From an uncultured Candidatus Saccharibacteria bacterium (GTDB lineage: Bacteria; Patescibacteriota; Saccharimonadia; Saccharimonadales; Saccharimonadaceae): 64,000 nt of DNA. Where the stretch lies: contig CALEXY010000011.1 of NCBI GenBank assembly GCA_937924995.1, forward strand, positions 1-64,000, given 5' to 3'. Shown here one piece after another: positions 1-8,285 of the stretch. A program made the position numbers and the translations under genes. Numbering within the stretch: position 1 is the first letter of the stretch; the number at the start of each line of letters is the position of its first letter. The notes beneath the pieces are model-generated. The model was not told where the DNA came from, searched no databases, and saw only the letters and a list, made by a program, of their open reading frames with translations.

Positions 1-2
1 TT

Positions 3-662
3 ATCGAAGACTACCGTAAGAAGGGCTACCTGCCAGAAGCAGTCTTTAACTTTATTGCACTGCTGGGCTGGAATCCTGGCGGCGAGCATGAGATTTTCTC
101 TCGTCAAGAATTGATCGAGCTTTTTGATGAAAAACGTCTCAGTAAGTCCCCAGCTGCTTTTGACCAGAAGAAGCTGGACTGGATGAACAACGAATACATC
201 AAGAATGCAGATTTTGACACAATCTTCGCTCTGGCTAAGCCGTACTTGGAAGAAGCAGGTCGTTTGACAGATAAGGCAGAAAAGCTTGTAGAGCTCTATA
301 AACCGCAAATGAAGTCTGTGGACGAAATTGTGCCGCTGACTGACCTCTTCTTTGAGGACTTCCCAGAGTTGACAGATGCGGAGCGTGAGGTCATGGCTGG
401 TGAAACGGTACCGACCGTGTTGACAGCTTTCAAGGAAAAGCTAGAAGCTATGTCGGATGCAGATTTTGTGACAGAAAACATCTTCCCTCAAATCAAGGCT
501 GTCCAAAAAGAGACAGGGATCAAGGGTAAAAACCTCTTTATGCCGATTCGGATTGCCGTTTCGGGTGAAATGCATGGACCAGAGCTGCCAGATACGATTT
601 ACCTACTAGGCCGTGAAAAATCCATCCAGCATATCGAAAACATGCTGAATCAAATTCAATAA
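3..662 (+). CDS. gltX: Glutamyl-tRNA synthetase, C-terminal part (5' end outside window)
   Basis: Charges tRNA(Glu) with glutamate in the cytoplasm. Only the last ~219 codons are present; the reading frame is open from base 3 with no start. Visible are the LLGWNP stretch and KLDWMNNEYI, both typical of class I GluRS at the end of the catalytic/stem-contact region, followed by the helical anticodon-binding domain. Ends TAA and is followed at once by a hairpin terminator. Codon style and gene order match oral Streptococcus. The identification is firm; the N-terminal HIGH and KMSKS motifs lie outside the window. Confidence 0.93.
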   Translation: MEDYRKKGYLPEAVFNFIALLGWNPGGEHEIFSRQELIELFDEKRLSKSPAAFDQKKLDWMNNEYIKNADFDTIFALAKPYLEEAGRLTDKAEKLVELYKPQMKSVDEIVPLTDLFFEDFPELTDAEREVMAGETVPTVLTAFKEKLEAMSDADFVTENIFPQIKAVQKETGIKGKNLFMPIRIAVSGEMHGPELPDTIYLLGREKSIQHIENMLNQIQ

Positions 663-666
663 GACA

Positions 667-689
667 AACCAGCTTGAAAGCTGGTTTTT
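667..689 (+). terminator. Intrinsic terminator after gltX
   Basis: Perfect 8-bp stem (AACCAGCT / AGCTGGTT) with a TGAA loop followed by T residues, 5 bases after the gltX stop. Confidence 0.85.
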
Positions 690-751
690 ACTTTGCAAAT
701 TTTTGTTTTTATGTCACAATTGTAATAAGAAAATACCTTAAGGAGAGAAAA

Positions 752-1387
752 ATGAAAAAATGGATCATTATCTTGGGTGGAGGGTTAGTAGCTATACTCG
801 TGCTAGTAACCTATAACCAAAAGAAAGAGCAGACGAATCCTGTTTCCAACAATTCTAAAGTAAGTTCGACTAGCTCCGCATCTTCTAAAAAGTCTGAAAG
901 AGAGAGCAATTCGAGCGAACTTTCTGGCGACGCAGATAGTCAGGAAACTTCTGATACAGGCTCTAAGCAGAATTCGGAAACTGAAGCTGAAAAATCTACC
1001 AAGGAAACTAGCAAGGGAGAGAAAGAGACGGCATCAACTTCTAGTTTGGATATGAAGGCTATTGCTTCTGGAGATTTTTCCAGCATGATTGGTACTTGGC
1101 AGGATGCCAAAGGGAACAGTTATACATTTGATGCGTCAGGTATTGAGTCAGATGTTGCCAAGCTTGAGACAGGAGATTACTCTGGGCCAGATGAAAATGG
1201 GATTTACCGAGCAGGGATTCGTTGGAAAAACCAAACCGGTGCTGCCTTTCTTATCATTCCAGCAGGAAAGAGTTTGCCAGCCGGGGAGACTGTCAATGGG
1301 ACAGATCCGACTGATACCAGTCAAGATCGTTTCATCATCACCCAGAGCGTTTCCGAACATCCCGATGTTTTTTACCGCGTAAAATAA
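752..1387 (+). CDS. Membrane-anchored streptococcal protein with C-terminal DUF6287-like domain
   Basis: A 211-residue protein of unknown function. Residues ~3-21 form one hydrophobic segment after MKK, without a lipobox cysteine, so it is probably an N-terminally anchored extracellular protein. Residues ~25-100 are a Ser/Thr/Lys/Glu-rich low-complexity linker. The C-terminal ~100 residues (from SSMIGTWQDAKGNSYTFD) resemble the DUF6287 domain found in streptococcal surface and lipoproteins; this is from memory of the family. The start at 752 follows AAGGAGAG; an upstream in-frame ATG at 674 lies inside the gltX terminator and is not used. It has its own terminator, so it is likely monocistronic. 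Confidence 0.75.
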   Translation: MKKWIIILGGGLVAILVLVTYNQKKEQTNPVSNNSKVSSTSSASSKKSERESNSSELSGDADSQETSDTGSKQNSETEAEKSTKETSKGEKETASTSSLDMKAIASGDFSSMIGTWQDAKGNSYTFDASGIESDVAKLETGDYSGPDENGIYRAGIRWKNQTGAAFLIIPAGKSLPAGETVNGTDPTDTSQDRFIITQSVSEHPDVFYRVK

Positions 1388-1388
1388 G

Positions 1389-1411
1389 GAGTCTTGACGG
1401 ACTCTTTTTTT
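1389..1411 (+). terminator. Intrinsic terminator
   Basis: Short stem GAGTC / GACTC followed by TTTTTTT, directly after the stop of the DUF6287-like gene. Confidence 0.75.
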
Positions 1412-1444
1412 CTTGTTTTGAGTCCAGTATATAATATATTGATT

Positions 1445-1460
1445 CTGAATAAAAATCGAT
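1445..1460 (+). promoter_or_regulatory. Possible ARG box (ArgR/AhrC operator) upstream of argG
   Basis: CTGAATAAAAATCGAT closely resembles the ARG-box half-site consensus of Bacillus and streptococci (TGAATAAAAATTCA type). It lies ~37 bases upstream of the -35 box of argG, a plausible site for arginine-responsive repression. Based on motif resemblance only. Confidence 0.4.
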
Positions 1461-1496
1461 AAAACGCTTTTATTTTAATAAATATTAAAATTTCTC

Positions 1497-1525
1497 TTGA
1501 CATTCGCATTTTCATACAGTAGAAT
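1497..1525 (+). promoter_or_regulatory. Sigma-70/SigA promoter of argGH
   Basis: TTGACA (1497-1502), 17-base spacer, TAGAAT (1520-1525): a near-consensus promoter 37 bases upstream of the argG start. Confidence 0.85.
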
Positions 1526-1562
1526 GTTTAAAAATAAAATGTAGAAGGATAGAGGTAATCAT

Positions 1563-2762
1563 ATGGTTAAAGAGAAAGTCATTTTAGCATATTCCGGCGG
1601 CTTGGACACTTCGGTGGCCATTACTTGGCTGAACAAGGATTATGATGTGATCGCGGTCTGTATGGACGTAGGTGAAGGAAATGATTTGGATTTCATTCAT
1701 GACAAGGCGCTGAAAGTTGGCGCTATCGAATCACATGTTATTGATGTTAAAGACGAGTTTGCAGAAGACTACGTCTTGGTTGCTCTGCAAGGACACACCT
1801 TCTACGAACGAAAATATCCTCTAGTGTCCGCTCTGAGCCGACCTTTGATTTCTAAGAAATTGGTTGAAATTGCCCACAAGACGGGGGCGACAACCATTGC
1901 CCATGGCTGTACCGGAAAAGGAAATGATCAGGTTCGTTTTGAAGTCGCTATCGCTTCCTTGGATCCCAGTCTCAAGGTCATTGCTCCGGTTCGGGAGTGG
2001 AAATGGTCTCGGGAAGAAGAAATCAATTACGCCAAAGCTAATGGTGTGCCAATTCCTGCAGATCTGGATAGTCCTTACTCAGTCGATCAAAACCTTTGGG
2101 GACGAGCCAATGAGTGCGGTGTCTTGGAAAATCCTTGGAATGAAGCACCGGAAGACGCCTATGATTTGACGGTTGCACCAGAAGCAGCACCAGACAGCCC
2201 ACTCTATGTAAATATTGACTTTGAGGCGGGCGTGCCAGTTGCTTTAGATGGCAAAAAGATGAAGCTGGCGGACTTGATTCTTGAGCTGAATGACTTGGCA
2301 GGACAACACGGTGTTGGACGGATTGACCATGTGGAAAATCGTCTGGTAGGGATTAAGTCTCGGGAAATCTATGAATGCCCTGGGGCGGTGACTCTCTTGT
2401 CTGCCCACAAGGAAATCGAAGATCTGACTCTAGTCAGAGAATTGGCTCATTTTAAGCCGATTATCGAAAATGAACTGTCCAATCTCATCTACAATGGCCT
2501 CTGGTTTAACCCAGCGACAGAAGCTCTGATTGCCTATCTCAAGTCCACCCAGCAGGTGGTCAATGGTACAGCTAAGGTGAAGCTTTATAAGGGTTCTGCT
2601 ACAGTTGTAGCGCGTAAGTCTGACAATTCTCTCTACGATGAAAGTCTGGCTACCTATACCAGTGCAGATACCTTTGACCAGGATGCCGCGATTGGCTTTA
2701 TCAAGCTGTGGGGCCTTCCGTCTAAGGTTCACGCAGAGGTTCAGGCTCACAAGGACAAATAG
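1563..2762 (+). CDS. argG: Argininosuccinate synthase
   Basis: Condenses citrulline and aspartate using ATP to argininosuccinate, the penultimate step of arginine synthesis. 399 residues, the usual length for the family. The N-terminal PP-loop AYSGGLDTS lies at residues 9-17, and the HGCTGKGNDQVRFE stretch is diagnostic. It begins with ATG behind a purine-rich RBS and is followed 14 bases later by argH, giving an argGH operon driven by the promoter at 1497-1525. Belongs to the streptococcal half of the window. Confidence 0.97.
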   Translation: MVKEKVILAYSGGLDTSVAITWLNKDYDVIAVCMDVGEGNDLDFIHDKALKVGAIESHVIDVKDEFAEDYVLVALQGHTFYERKYPLVSALSRPLISKKLVEIAHKTGATTIAHGCTGKGNDQVRFEVAIASLDPSLKVIAPVREWKWSREEEINYAKANGVPIPADLDSPYSVDQNLWGRANECGVLENPWNEAPEDAYDLTVAPEAAPDSPLYVNIDFEAGVPVALDGKKMKLADLILELNDLAGQHGVGRIDHVENRLVGIKSREIYECPGAVTLLSAHKEIEDLTLVRELAHFKPIIENELSNLIYNGLWFNPATEALIAYLKSTQQVVNGTAKVKLYKGSATVVARKSDNSLYDESLATYTSADTFDQDAAIGFIKLWGLPSKVHAEVQAHKDK

Positions 2763-2776
2763 AAAGGGGCTTTCCT

Positions 2777-4162
2777 ATGGCGAATCATAAACTGTGGGGC
2801 GGACGTTTTGAAGCCTCTCTCGAAGGCTGGGTAGAGGAATTTGGCGCCAGCATTGGCTTTGACTATCGTCTGGCTCCTTATGATCTGCAGGGCAGCCTAG
2901 CCCATGTCAAAATGTTGGGGCAGACAGGAATCATTGCTCCAGAGGAAGCAGTGGCTATTCAGACAGGCTTGGAAAAGCTGCTGGCACGTTATGAGGCTGG
3001 AGAGATTGAGTTTGATGTGCGTAATGAAGATATTCATATGAATATGGAGGCTCTTCTGACTGAGGAGATTGGGCCAGTAGCTGGCAAGCTTCATACGGCT
3101 CGCTCCCGTAATGACCAGGTGGCGACAGATATGCACCTCTATCTCAAGGATCAGCTCGGTCAGATTGCGGATAAACTCTTGAATCTGCGTCAGGTGCTGC
3201 TGGACTTGGCTGAGGAGCATGTAGAGACTATCATGCCAGGCTATACCCATCTGCAGCATGCTCAGCCGATTAGCTTTGCCCATCATCTGCTGGCCTATTA
3301 TCAGATGTTCAGCCGGGATAGTCAGCGCTTTGCCTTTAATCTGGAGCATACGGATTTGTCTCCTTTGGGAGCGGCGGCTCTGGCGGGGACAACATTTCCG
3401 ATTAACCGAGAGCTGACGGCTGATTTATTGGGATTCAAAGGCATTTACCACAATTCCTTGGATGCGGTCAGTGATCGAGACTTTATCTTGGAATTTCTAT
3501 CTAACAGCAGCATTCTCATCATGCATCTGTCTCGTCTCTGCGAGGAGCTGATTAACTGGTGCAGCTATGAATATGGCTTTGTCAGTCTGTCAGACACCTT
3601 TAGCACTGGCTCTTCCATCATGCCACAAAAGAAAAATCCGGACATGGCGGAGCTGATTCGGGGTAAGAGCGGCCGGGTTTATGGCCATCTCTTCAGTCTT
3701 CTGACGGTAATGAAATCCCTGCCCTTGGCCTATAATAAGGATTTGCAGGAAGACAAGGAGGGCATGTTCAATACAGTAGATACCATCCAAAAATCGCTGG
3801 ATATTATGGCGGGTATGCTGTCTAGTATGACAGTAAACAAAGAAAAAATGCTGGTTTCAACTCAGCAAGACTTCTCCAATGCGACGGAATTGGCTGACTA
3901 TCTGGCCAAGAAAGGACTGCCTTTCCGGGAAGCCCATGAGATTGTCGGAAAGTTGGTGCTGGAATGCAGCAAGGCAGGCTATTATCTACAGGATATTCCG
4001 CTGAGCCGCTATCAGGAAGTGTCGTCGCTGATTGAGGGAGATATTTATCAAGCTCTTGAGTCGCAGACCGCTGTACAAAAGCGGGATTCCCTTGGCGGAA
4101 CAGGATTTGCACAGATCCGTCAGGAGTTGGAAAGGGCGAAGAGACAGCTGAAAAAGGAATAA
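2777..4162 (+). CDS. argH: Argininosuccinate lyase
   Basis: Splits argininosuccinate into arginine and fumarate, completing arginine synthesis after ArgG. 461 residues, normal length. The fumarase/lyase superfamily signature GSSIMPQKKNPD is at about residues 278-289, and HTARSRNDQVATD and GYTHLQHAQP are the other conserved blocks that build the tetramer active site. Second gene of the argGH operon; ends before a strong terminator. Confidence 0.97.
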   Translation: MANHKLWGGRFEASLEGWVEEFGASIGFDYRLAPYDLQGSLAHVKMLGQTGIIAPEEAVAIQTGLEKLLARYEAGEIEFDVRNEDIHMNMEALLTEEIGPVAGKLHTARSRNDQVATDMHLYLKDQLGQIADKLLNLRQVLLDLAEEHVETIMPGYTHLQHAQPISFAHHLLAYYQMFSRDSQRFAFNLEHTDLSPLGAAALAGTTFPINRELTADLLGFKGIYHNSLDAVSDRDFILEFLSNSSILIMHLSRLCEELINWCSYEYGFVSLSDTFSTGSSIMPQKKNPDMAELIRGKSGRVYGHLFSLLTVMKSLPLAYNKDLQEDKEGMFNTVDTIQKSLDIMAGMLSSMTVNKEKMLVSTQQDFSNATELADYLAKKGLPFREAHEIVGKLVLECSKAGYYLQDIPLSRYQEVSSLIEGDIYQALESQTAVQKRDSLGGTGFAQIRQELERAKRQLKKE

Positions 4163-4171
4163 GATATAGGG

Positions 4172-4200
4172 AACATCGCAAGGGAATTGCGGTGTTTTTT
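4172..4200 (+). terminator. Intrinsic terminator of argGH
   Basis: 9-bp stem AACATCGCA / TGCGGTGTT (one G-T pair) followed by a run of T, 9 bases after argH. Confidence 0.85.
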
Positions 4201-4252
4201 AAGTGAATCGACCTTTTAAATATTTGCAAAAACGGCGTCATAGCGGCTCTTA

Positions 4253-4280
4253 TTGGCATTTTCGAAAAATATGGTATAAT
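4253..4280 (+). promoter_or_regulatory. Promoter of rnpA-yidC-jag
   Basis: TTGGCA (4253-4258), 16-base spacer, TATAAT (4275-4280), 30 bases upstream of the rnpA start. Confidence 0.8.
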
Positions 4281-4310
4281 AGATATAATTTTGGTGGATG
4301 GAGTTGAGTT

Positions 4311-4670
4311 TTGAGAAAAAACTATCGCGTCAAGAGCGAAAAAGATTTCAAGGCGATTTTTAAAGCTGGGCAGAATTTTGCCAATCGAAAGTTTGTCGTT
4401 TATAAATTAGAAAAAGAACAGCGCCATTTTCGAGTGGGGATCTCAGTTAGTAAAAAGCTAGGCAATGCAGTTGTCCGCAATAGTATCAAAAGAAAGATTC
4501 GTCATGTCTTGATTCAGCATCGGGCGGACTTGACCAAGGATGACTTTGTTGTTATTGCCCGCAAGGGAGTTGAAACTTTGGACTACCACCAAGTGGAACA
4601 AAATTTATTGCATGTCTTGAAAGTTGCAAGAATTTATCAGGAAGGATTTATTTGTGAAAAAGAAGAGTAA
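4311..4670 (+). CDS. rnpA: Ribonuclease P protein component
   Basis: Protein subunit of RNase P, which with the catalytic RNA removes 5' leaders from pre-tRNAs. 119 residues. The conserved basic helix RNSIKRKIRHV near residue 58 is the RNA-binding signature. The start is TTG, placed by GGAG at 4300-4303 (7 bases away). The 3' end overlaps yidC by 17 bases, the usual translationally coupled rnpA-yidC-jag arrangement of streptococci. Confidence 0.95.
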   Translation: MRKNYRVKSEKDFKAIFKAGQNFANRKFVVYKLEKEQRHFRVGISVSKKLGNAVVRNSIKRKIRHVLIQHRADLTKDDFVVIARKGVETLDYHQVEQNLLHVLKVARIYQEGFICEKEE

Positions 4671-5469
4671 GATAGGATTTCTTTTAGCGGCTTCGCTGCT
4701 TATTTTGACGGCTTGTGGCACCAGCGAAGTGACCGCTAATTCAAGTGATTTTTGGGAGAAATTAGTTTATTTCTTTGCGGAGATGATTCAATTCTTGTCC
4801 TTTAATGGAAGTACAGGAATCGGGATTATTCTTTTTACCTTGATTATTCGGACAGTCTTGTTGCCAGTCTTCCAGTTTCAGACGACCTCGTCTAGAAAGA
4901 TGCAGGAAGTTCAGCCTCATATCAAGAAGCTTCAGGAAAAATATCCGGGCAAAGATATGGATAGTAAGACTGCTTTAGCAGAGGAAACCAGCAAGCTTTA
5001 TAAAGAAATGGGGGTCAATCCCTATGCCGCTTTTCTTCCGTTATTTATCCAAATGCCAGTGCTTTTGGCACTTTTCCAAGCTCTGACACGGGTTGAATTT
5101 TTGAAAACAGGTCACTTCCTCTGGCTTAATCTAGGTGCGACGGATCCGACCTTTATCCTACCTATTCTCGCTGCTCTCTTTACTTTCTTTAGCACTTGGC
5201 TATCCAATAAAGCCTTGCCAGAAAAAAATGGTGGGACGGCAGTGATGACCTACCTGATGCCGGTATTGATTTTCTTCTTTGCGGTGTATGCAGCCAGCGG
5301 GGTTGCTCTTTACTGGACAGTCTCCAACGCCTATCAAGTTGGTCAGACCTTGCTTTTGAGCAATCCTTTTAAGATCATTGCTGAACGTGAAGCGAAGGCA
5401 AAGGCGGAGCGCCAATTGGAAATGAAGAAAAAACGTGCCCTTCAAAAAGCACAGAAAAAGAAAAAGTAA
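4654..5469 (+). CDS. yidC: Membrane protein insertase YidC/OxaA1 (lipoprotein)
   Basis: Inserts and folds membrane proteins, alone or with Sec. 271 residues from a GTG start preceded by GGAAGGA (7-base spacing). The N-terminus is a lipoprotein signal with lipobox LTAC, cysteine at 21. Five hydrophobic segments follow, with the conserved RTVLLPVFQFQ region in TM1 and a charged hairpin after it. The C-terminal tail is Lys/Arg-rich (KAEROLEMKKKRA type charge pattern, ending in KKKK), as in YidC1 of streptococci, and probably binds ribosomes. An in-frame TTG at 4624 lies inside rnpA and has no RBS. Confidence 0.93.
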   Translation: MKKKSKIGFLLAASLLILTACGTSEVTANSSDFWEKLVYFFAEMIQFLSFNGSTGIGIILFTLIIRTVLLPVFQFQTTSSRKMQEVQPHIKKLQEKYPGKDMDSKTALAEETSKLYKEMGVNPYAAFLPLFIQMPVLLALFQALTRVEFLKTGHFLWLNLGATDPTFILPILAALFTFFSTWLSNKALPEKNGGTAVMTYLMPVLIFFFAVYAASGVALYWTVSNAYQVGQTLLLSNPFKIIAEREAKAKAERQLEMKKKRALQKAQKKKK

Positions 5470-5487
5470 AAAGGAGGACTCTTGCAG

Positions 5488-6591
5488 ATGGTTATTTTTA
5501 CAGGAGCAAGTGTTGAAGAAGCGATTCAAAATGGACTAAAAACGCTGGATATTCCACGAATGAGAGCACATATTACCGTTGTTTCGCGTGAAAAGAAAGG
5601 ATTTCTCGGTTTATTTGGCAAAAAGCCTGCGCAGGTAGATGTGGAGCCGATTGCTGAAACGACTGTGGCCAAGGCCAACCAACAGGCGGTAAAAGGAGTT
5701 CCTGAGGAAATCAATGCACAAAACGAGCCGGTACAAAGTGTTAGTGAAGCAACAGTCGACTTAGGACGAGTGGTGACAGCTATCAAGAAGGCCGAGGGTG
5801 AAGGTGAAACTGTTTCAGAAAAAGTCAAGGCTGAAATTCTTAAAAACGATAAAGACGCCAGTACCATTCTGGAAGAAACAGGTGCAATTGATTTCTTAAA
5901 GACCAGTCAAGCGATTGATGAAGCACAAACTCTGAAAGACTCAGAGGAAGATAGCTCTTTAGCAGAAGTGGTACCTAATCAGCAAGAGACAGCGGAGTCG
6001 TCCTTCTTTGACTTGGGTATCCAGGTTGAGGATGATTGTGATATTGAAGAAGTTGTCGCCCCAATCGGCACACAAACTTCCAAATATCACCACGAAAATC
6101 TTCGTGATCACGTCGCATTAGTGGCTGCCAATTTGGTAGACGCCGGCCTGAGTAGCACCTTAGCCGTACAACTCGCTGTCCTACACGACGTAGGGAAAAA
6201 GTACACCGCCGCTACCAACAAAGTTGGTGACATTTGCTACTATAATCACGAGGCGGTTTCAGCTTTGATTGCAAAATATTGGCTTCGCGGCACTGCTAGT
6301 CAATCTACCATCAAGCAAATCGTAGCTGTCATCTATGCACACCTACTTCCACTTACCACTTGGAATAGGACCGTGCATTGGAAAACGGGTCTTCCTTGTA
6401 ACTTCCGTCAAGATTTTGAACATGAGCTCGAAAGTTTCTACGACGGTAATCAGGCAGACGTTAAGCGCACCATGGAACTCATTGATACGCTTACCAAATG
6501 CGATGAGGGCATTCTGGAAATGACACCTGAATACGCACAAAAAATTGCGCGTGGACGAGAGTTAATTCATGAATTTCGTCATGGTGCCTAA
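5488..6591 (+). CDS. jag: Chimeric ORF: streptococcal Jag (KhpB) N-terminus joined to a Saccharibacteria HD-domain protein
   Basis: The first ~185 codons are streptococcal Jag/KhpB: the Jag_N domain (MVIFTGASVEEAI to about residue 55, including the GFLGLFGKKPA motif) and the acidic linker. The expected KH and R3H RNA-binding domains are missing. From about base 6060 the protein becomes an HD-superfamily phosphohydrolase fragment with H...HD...D ligands (YHHENLRDH, LAVLHDVGKK, YYNHEAVSA, DTLTKCDEG) and CPR-style codons. Downstream genes are all Saccharibacteria. The combination is almost certainly an assembly joint rather than a real gene. ATG 5488 is preferred; a TTG at 5482 is an alternative start only 4 bases from AAGGAGG. 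Confidence 0.8.
   Translation: MVIFTGASVEEAIQNGLKTLDIPRMRAHITVVSREKKGFLGLFGKKPAQVDVEPIAETTVAKANQQAVKGVPEEINAQNEPVQSVSEATVDLGRVVTAIKKAEGEGETVSEKVKAEILKNDKDASTILEETGAIDFLKTSQAIDEAQTLKDSEEDSSLAEVVPNQQETAESSFFDLGIQVEDDCDIEEVVAPIGTQTSKYHHENLRDHVALVAANLVDAGLSSTLAVQLAVLHDVGKKYTAATNKVGDICYYNHEAVSALIAKYWLRGTASQSTIKQIVAVIYAHLLPLTTWNRTVHWKTGLPCNFRQDFEHELESFYDGNQADVKRTMELIDTLTKCDEGILEMTPEYAQKIARGRELIHEFRHGA
6020..6090. other. Probable chimeric junction between Streptococcus and Saccharibacteria DNA
   Basis: Upstream of ~6040 the reading frame, gene order and codon choice are streptococcal; downstream of ~6075 they are Saccharibacteria. The exact base cannot be fixed without references. The frame stays open across the joint, so ORF calling alone would not reveal it. 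Confidence 0.8.
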
Positions 6592-6613
6592 AATTTATCG
6601 CACCTTAGAAATA

Positions 6614-6639
6614 AACCACCAGAACATCGGTGGTTTTTT
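6614..6639 (+). terminator. Intrinsic terminator after the HD-domain gene
   Basis: 7-bp stem AACCACC / GGTGGTT with an 8-base loop and TTTTTT. Confidence 0.8.
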
Positions 6640-6670
6640 CTTTTTCTTTCTAGTATTTTTCTAAAAAATA

Positions 6671-6679
6671 TGTTAAAAT
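6671..6679 (+). promoter_or_regulatory. Extended -10 of rplK
   Basis: TGtTAAAAT (extended -10 element) 37 bases before the rplK start; TAGGAG at 6701-6706 supplies the RBS. No clear -35. Confidence 0.6.
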
Positions 6680-6716
6680 ATACCCGTTACGCGCTCTAAT
6701 TAGGAGTAAATATATT

Positions 6717-7142
6717 ATGGCAAAAAAAGTAATTGGTAACTTAAAGTTACGCATCCCTGGTGGTAAGGCCACCGCAGGTCCTCCAGTTGGTTCAACCTTG
6801 GGTCAATGGGGCCTAAACATGATGGATTTCATTAATCCATTCAACGACAAAACCAAAGAATTCGCTGGTAAGAACGTCATCGTTCACATCCGCGTCTTCG
6901 ATGATCGCACTTTTGATTGGGTTTGTCTCGGTCAACCAGTTGATGATTTAATTCGTGAAGAATTAAAGCTTCAAAAAGGTTCTGGTCGTCCAAACACCGA
7001 AAAAGTTGGTTCTATCACTCGTGAACAACTCGAGAAGATTGCCAACATCAAGATGAAGCAAATGAACGCTGTCGATCTTGAAGGTGCTATCAAGACCGTC
7101 GCTGGTACTGCCCGCTCTATGGGTGTCACCATCGCCGAATAA
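6717..7142 (+). CDS. rplK: 50S ribosomal protein L11 (uL11)
   Basis: Binds the GTPase-associated centre of 23S rRNA and takes part in factor binding. 141 residues, normal length. The N-terminal domain shows KLRIPGGKATAGPPVGSTLG (the proline-rich hinge and PP-VG switch helix), the C-terminal RNA-binding domain ends in GTARSMGVTI. First gene of an rplK-rplA pair; rplJ-rplL, usually the next genes, are instead 7 kb away on the other strand. Confidence 0.97.
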   Translation: MAKKVIGNLKLRIPGGKATAGPPVGSTLGQWGLNMMDFINPFNDKTKEFAGKNVIVHIRVFDDRTFDWVCLGQPVDDLIREELKLQKGSGRPNTEKVGSITREQLEKIANIKMKQMNAVDLEGAIKTVAGTARSMGVTIAE

Positions 7143-7202
7143 TTGATTAAAATTAATTAACCGTGGGAGAGTTCACTCGTTATTACCACAGAAAGAAATA
7201 AA

Positions 7203-8108
7203 ATGTCAGAAGAACAAATCAAATCTACTGAAGAATTAAACCAAACTCCAGTCGAAGCTGTCGAAACCGAAGAAAAATTTGCCAAATCTGGTAAAAAATC
7301 TAAGAAGCACCTCGAAGAAGTTAAGGCTGAAGAAGAGCGCAAAGCTCGTGCTGAAGAGCACAAGCAAGAAGCCCTAGAGGAAAAGCCAAAGGGTGCCAAG
7401 CCGGTCACTCGTTCAATCTTGGAACGCCGTGGTAAAAAATACCAAGCTGCTTACAAGAATATCGACAAGACTAAGGCTTACAGTCTCACTGACGCTATCA
7501 AGCTTGCTGTCGAAACCAACCCAGCTAAATTCGATGCAACTATCGAAATCCACGCTCGTCTTGGTGTCGACCCACGTCAAGCTGACCAAAACATTCGTAC
7601 CACCATCGTTCTTCCAAACGGTAACGGTAAAACTGTTCGCGTCGCTGTCTTCGCTCCAGAAGATGAATGTAAAAAAGCTAAAGCCGCTGGTGCTGACATC
7701 GCCGAAGATGCTGAATTCATCAAGCAACTCGAAAAGGGAATCATCAATTTCGACGTTCTCATTTCTACCCCAGCTTACATGCCAAAACTTGGTAAGTTCG
7801 CTCGCTTGCTCGGTCCTAAAGGTTTGATGCCAAATCCAAAGGCTGGTACCGTCACTCTCGATATCGAGAAGGCCGTGAAGGAATCTAAGGCTGGTAAGGT
7901 CGAATATCGTGTCGACAAGCAAGCCATCGTTCACATCGGTGTCGGTAAAACCAATTTCACCCTCGATCAATTAAATGAGAACGCTACCGTCTTTATGGAT
8001 TCTTTGAAATCTATGAAGCCAGCTTCTATCAAGGGCCAATACATTAAGAGTATCTTTATTTCTACCACCATGGGCCCATCCATCGCTGTAGAAAATATCT
8101 ACAACTAA
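7203..8108 (+). CDS. rplA: 50S ribosomal protein L1 (uL1) with a long charged N-terminal extension
   Basis: Forms the L1 stalk of the ribosome. 301 residues against the usual ~230: about 75 extra Lys/Glu-rich, coiled-coil-like residues precede the normal beginning (RRGKKYQAAYKNID). The core is intact, including PNPKAGTVT and the conserved KAGKVEYRVDK region. The extension has no in-frame stop and is in the same codon style as the core. The start ATG has only a weak upstream RBS (GAAAGAAA). It is ended by a strong terminator at 8124-8158. Confidence 0.95.
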   Translation: MSEEQIKSTEELNQTPVEAVETEEKFAKSGKKSKKHLEEVKAEEERKARAEEHKQEALEEKPKGAKPVTRSILERRGKKYQAAYKNIDKTKAYSLTDAIKLAVETNPAKFDATIEIHARLGVDPRQADQNIRTTIVLPNGNGKTVRVAVFAPEDECKKAKAAGADIAEDAEFIKQLEKGIINFDVLISTPAYMPKLGKFARLLGPKGLMPNPKAGTVTLDIEKAVKESKAGKVEYRVDKQAIVHIGVGKTNFTLDQLNENATVFMDSLKSMKPASIKGQYIKSIFISTTMGPSIAVENIYN

Positions 8109-8123
8109 GCTCTTAATCTCTCT

Positions 8124-8158
8124 AAAATAAGCACCACTAACCCGGTGCTTATTTTTTT
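8124..8158 (+). terminator. Intrinsic terminator of rplKA
   Basis: 12-bp perfect stem AAAATAAGCACC / GGTGCTTATTTT with T-rich tail. Confidence 0.9.
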
Positions 8159-8229
8159 AGACGTTTAACAATTTAATCGATATCTATTAAATTTTACATC
8201 ATTTTTCTTCCGCCATTTTATTCCATTTA

Positions 8230-8285
8230 TGCTAAACTCGAAGTAGATGTATAAACATAGATTTATCTATTAGGACTAGATAAAT
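8230..8285 (+). promoter_or_regulatory. Promoter and leader hairpin of the first BspA-like gene
   Basis: Extended -10 TGcTAAACT at 8230-8238, then in the predicted leader a perfect 9-bp hairpin ATTTATCTA / TAGATAAAT (8261-8269 and 8277-8285). The stretch TTCCATTTATGCTAAA is shared with the promoter of the next paralogue. Confidence 0.55.

Noticed and set aside
1445..1525. Arginine attenuator or riboswitch upstream of argG
   Set aside because: Only a promoter and one ARG-box-like site are visible; there is no leader structure.
5488..6591. A genuine new Jag-HD fusion protein
   Set aside because: The change of species at the joint, with all flanking genes on each side from one taxon, is better explained by a misjoin.
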